Positions 6,302 through 8,290 of a stretch of 8,290 bases of DNA are shown here, in pieces (within the stretch, counting starts at the first letter, position 1; every line of letters starts with the position of its first letter). The translations under genes and the position numbers were made by a program. Source of the DNA: CAZKDV01 sp964551645 (GTDB taxonomy: Bacteria; Bacteroidota; Bacteroidia; Bacteroidales; DTU049); assembly GCA_964551645.1 (NCBI GenBank), contig CAZKDV010000100.1, forward strand, positions 1 to 8,290. The letters run 5' to 3'. The notes under the pieces are model-generated. The model did not search any database and was not told the origin of the DNA. It saw nothing but the letters and a program-made list of their open reading frames with translations.

Positions 6302-6718
6302 TTATTTAGTTGAACACTCTAAATAGTTTTGTAGAATAATTGTGGCACTTATTTTGTCTAACAATTCCTTATTTCTTCTTTTTTTTTGCGGTAAATTTCC
6401 GTCTATCATAGATTGAAAGGCAAGTTTAGAAGTATATCTCTCATCGTATCTTTCTATTAAAATATGTGGATATGCTTTTGATAGCTTTTTTATAAATCCT
6501 TTGATATGTGGCTCAATAGCGGCAGGAGTATCGTCAGCATGCAAAGGCAATCCAATTACAAAACACTTAACTTCTTCTTTTTCAACATATTCCGAAATAA
6601 AATCAAGCAATTTTGAAGTTGATACAGTAGTTAAAGGAAAAGCAAAAGTTGAATTAATGTCAGAAACAGCAATACCTGTCCGTTTTAAGCCATAATCCAA
6701 TGCTATTATTCTACTCAT
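6302..6718 (-). CDS. ruvX: RuvX/YqgF family RNase H-like nuclease
   Basis: This 138-residue protein has the compact RNase H fold of the YqgF family, annotated as a putative Holliday junction resolvase and, in E. coli, linked to maturation of the 16S rRNA 5' end. The key residues are present: D8 in IALDYGLKRTGIAVSD, the GLPLHAD loop at 56-62, DERYTS at 92-97, and D121 in LLDKISATIILQNYL. Its length is typical. It is the first gene of the six-gene operon, and a TAnnTTTG box only 12 nt upstream of its ATG predicts a leader of a few nucleotides. The following gene (def) starts 7 nt after its stop codon. Family assignment is firm; whether it acts on DNA junctions, rRNA or both is unresolved. Confidence 0.96.
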   Translation of the reverse strand: MSRIIALDYGLKRTGIAVSDINSTFAFPLTTVSTSKLLDFISEYVEKEEVKCFVIGLPLHADDTPAAIEPHIKGFIKKLSKAYPHILIERYDERYTSKLAFQSMIDGNLPQKKRRNKELLDKISATIILQNYLECSTK

Positions 6719-6729
6719 TATTTTTTTTG

Positions 6730-6737
6730 CAAAATTA
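6730..6737 (-). promoter_or_regulatory. -7 element of the ruvX operon promoter
   Basis: On the minus strand this reads TAATTTTG followed by C, an exact TAnnTTTG match, ending 11 nt before the ruvX ATG. Such closely placed TAnnTTTG boxes are common before Bacteroidota genes and predict a near-leaderless mRNA. No TTTG box is visible at the expected -33 position. Confidence 0.55.
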
Positions 6738-6920
6738 CTAAAAATATTGCTAAATGATTTACGGAATTTTGAAGTGTTGTGGTTAAACTTTGGATAATTT
6801 CAAATAGTCTATTAGAGTTTATGGGGTATGTCAAATACATGCTTGGTTGCTGATTTTAATATGTTTTTTGAATCTATTAAATAAATTAGTTGCTCAAAAA
6901 TGTAAGTTCTAAAAAATGTG

Positions 6921-6928
6921 TATTTTTG
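6921..6928 (+). promoter_or_regulatory. Candidate -7 element upstream of gpsA
   Basis: TATTTTTG is an exact TAnnTTTG match. No TTTG lies 19-21 nt upstream (the nearest TTG, 6890-6892, is 28 nt away), so support is partial. If used, the leader of gpsA would be about 120 nt and contain the hairpin at 6973-7005. Confidence 0.4.
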
Positions 6929-6972
6929 TACATGCTAGTTGTTGATTTTTGATGAAATAAAACTACTAAAAT

Positions 6973-7005
6973 AAAAGAAAGGAAGTCTTTAACCTCTTTT
7001 CTTTT
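6973..7005 (+). promoter_or_regulatory. Hairpin in the gpsA leader
   Basis: AAAAGAAAGGA (6973-6983) pairs with TCTTTTCTTTT (6995-7005) for 11 bp with one G-U, leaving an 11-nt loop. It is followed by GGTTTTG, so the T run is short. It might be a weak attenuator or an mRNA-stability element. A/T-richness makes chance pairing possible. Confidence 0.35.
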
Positions 7006-7057
7006 GGTTTTGTATCAGAAAGCAATAGTTTTATATGAGAATTAAATTTAAACTAAA

Positions 7058-8050
7058 ATGGAAAAAACGATAGGAGTTATTGGAGGCGGAAGTTGGGCAA
7101 CAGCTATAATCAAGATATTATTGAATAATACATCAAAGCTCAATTGGTGGGTACGCAAGCAAGAAAATGTTGATTTTATTAAAACATATCATCATAATCA
7201 GAATTATTTGAGTTATATTAAATTTAATCCGGAACAAATTGAGATAAGTTCGGATATAAAAAAAGTTATTACACAGTCGGACATTTTAATATGGGTTGTT
7301 CCTTCTGCTTTTTTATACACTTCACTTGAAGGACTTGATGAGGATTTATTTGCCGATAAATTGCATGTTACTGCAATTAAAGGCATTTTGCCCGAATTTT
7401 ATATTCCTATTAGCGAATACCTTAATAAACATTTTGGTGTGCCTATGCAAAATATTGGTGCAATTGCAGGTCCATGTCATGCCGAAGAAGTTGCAATGGA
7501 AAAGCTTTCTTTGCTAACAATTGCTTCATCAAATATCGAACTTACTAATATTATGCATAAGTTGCTGACTTGCAGATATATAAAGGTAAATATTAAAACT
7601 GATTTGATAGGTATTGAATATACTGCAGTATTGAAAAATATTTATGCTGTTGCTGCAGGCATTTGCAATGGATTAGGCTATGGCGATAATTTCCAGTCAA
7701 TACTGATAGTTAATGCAATTCGTGAGGCTATAAGATTTTTAGATGCCATTTGTCCTACAAAAAGAGATATTATAGATTCGGCTTATCTTGGCGATATTAT
7801 AGTTACAAGCTATTCACAGTTTAGTCGAAACAAGATGTTTGGAATGTTAATAGGTAGGGGATATTCGGTTAAATACTCAATAATAGAAATGAAAATGGTT
7901 GCCGAAGGCTATTATGCAACAAAAGGAGTGAAAGAAATTAATAAAGCTATCAATGTTGATATGCCTATTATGAACGCAGTGTATAATATTTTGTACGAAA
8001 ATGTTTCTCCTAATATCGAAATGAAAATACTTGCTGAAAGTTTGGATTAA
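7058..8050 (+). CDS. gpsA: NAD(P)H-dependent glycerol-3-phosphate dehydrogenase
   Basis: This 330-residue cytosolic enzyme reduces dihydroxyacetone phosphate to sn-glycerol-3-phosphate, the backbone for phospholipids. The N-terminal Rossmann fold carries IGVIGGGSWATA (5-16), the nucleotide-binding glycine motif. AIKG at 106-109 includes conserved K108, and AGPCHAEEV at 137-145 is the usual GPSHAEEV-type motif with Cys in place of Ser. The catalytic helix is at 187-211, with K193 in AVLKNIYAVA and then CNGLGYGDN. LGDIIVT with D246 and SRN with R257/N258 complete the substrate site, and VAEGYYATKG (281-290) is the conserved C-terminal motif. Length is normal and the sequence resembles Bacteroidales GpsA. 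From memory, in Bacteroides the gene sits between lysS and pgi; here it diverges from ruvX and no pgi start is visible in the next 240 bases. Confidence 0.97.
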   Translation: MEKTIGVIGGGSWATAIIKILLNNTSKLNWWVRKQENVDFIKTYHHNQNYLSYIKFNPEQIEISSDIKKVITQSDILIWVVPSAFLYTSLEGLDEDLFADKLHVTAIKGILPEFYIPISEYLNKHFGVPMQNIGAIAGPCHAEEVAMEKLSLLTIASSNIELTNIMHKLLTCRYIKVNIKTDLIGIEYTAVLKNIYAVAAGICNGLGYGDNFQSILIVNAIREAIRFLDAICPTKRDIIDSAYLGDIIVTSYSQFSRNKMFGMLIGRGYSVKYSIIEMKMVAEGYYATKGVKEINKAINVDMPIMNAVYNILYENVSPNIEMKILAESLD

Positions 8051-8290
8051 AGATATTGATGAAAATTACTCTAATTGCTGGTGCATTTATTGTTATAAAA
8101 TCCCCACTTGAGCAATTTGGAACACAAACAAAAATTTACTCAATTCCACGAAGAAATTCGGATATTCATCAAATTCGAGAAGTTTGGAGTTATTGCTATG
8201 AATTTAATGCCTGACTTGTTATGGGTAGTACATTTTCTGAAATCATCGCTTTCTGACTGCCGTCAACCAATGTGCTGTAAAGTCCATACA
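8051..8290. other. Unassigned 3' stretch, no supported gene
   Basis: Three weak reading frames compete here. A 51-codon frame runs 8059-8214 (+), beginning MKITLIAGAFIVI, 8 nt after the gpsA stop codon. A second plus-strand frame is open from 8099 to the window edge, with internal ATGs at 8198 and 8207. A minus-strand frame enters from the right edge and stops at 8196-8198, reading about 30 residues that include GLYSTLVDGSQKAM. None resembles a family I know, and none has a clear promoter. I see no terminator for gpsA. From about 8200 the base composition looks somewhat richer in G+C than before, which may mean a gene lies just beyond the edge. Confidence 0.4.

Larger units (their letters stand above)
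6719..7057. other. Divergent intergenic region between ruvX and gpsA
   Basis: This 339-bp A/T-rich stretch separates two outward-facing genes. It has a -7 element for each direction (6730-6737 minus, 6921-6928 plus) and a hairpin at 6973-7005 in the gpsA leader. The middle (about 6740-6915) contains no open frame or convincing repeat that I can support. Confidence 0.7.

Noticed and set aside
3125..6695. Plus-strand open frames at 3125-3331, 4088-4291, 5097-5288, 5762-5944, 5866-6129 and 6501-6695
   Set aside because: Each lies antisense inside a well-supported minus-strand gene and encodes low-complexity hydrophobic sequence typical of shadows in A/T-rich DNA.
7296..7517. 73-codon frame inside gpsA
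   Set aside because: It is an out-of-frame shadow within the conserved GpsA reading frame.

Overview
The window looks like chromosomal DNA from a low-G+C member of the Bacteroidota, probably Bacteroidales or a close relative. Several things point there: promoters of the TTTG / TAnnTTTG type, no clear Shine-Dalgarno sequences before the starts, and Bacteroidota-typical families (DUF4249-like lipoprotein, DUF5063, a DUF4369/DUF5106-like thioredoxin protein, the NYN subfamily). The RuvX, peptide deformylase and GpsA sequences also resemble those of Bacteroidales. The genus cannot be told from this sequence.

Layout. Bases 1-209 hold a very good promoter (83-114), directly followed by a two-stem hairpin with a T8 tract (129-197) that sits just before the NYN-domain gene at 210-896. 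Bases 897-1123 hold a weak terminator, then a promoter spanned by a perfect 12-bp inverted repeat. Next is a gene for a PD-(D/E)XK nuclease-like domain joined to a DUF5655 domain (1124-2065). These two forward genes are probably separate transcription units.

From 6718 down to 2110 lies a tight six-gene minus-strand operon: ruvX, def, a TPR lipoprotein, DUF5063, an exported thioredoxin-fold protein and a DUF4249-like lipoprotein. Gaps are 12 nt or less, with one 8-nt overlap. It starts with rRNA/DNA-processing and translation functions (RuvX, deformylase) and continues with three exported envelope proteins and one cytosolic protein of unknown function.

A 339-bp divergent intergenic region (6719-7057) carries candidate -7 elements for both directions and a hairpin in the leader of gpsA (7058-8050), which encodes glycerol-3-phosphate dehydrogenase for phospholipid synthesis. 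The last 240 bases hold no gene I can support.

I see no mobile element, CRISPR array, tRNA or rRNA, and no convincing new multi-gene system. The most interesting item is the promoter-hairpin-T8 arrangement in front of the NYN gene, which looks like either an attenuator or a small RNA. The pair of uncharacterised nuclease-like genes comes second.
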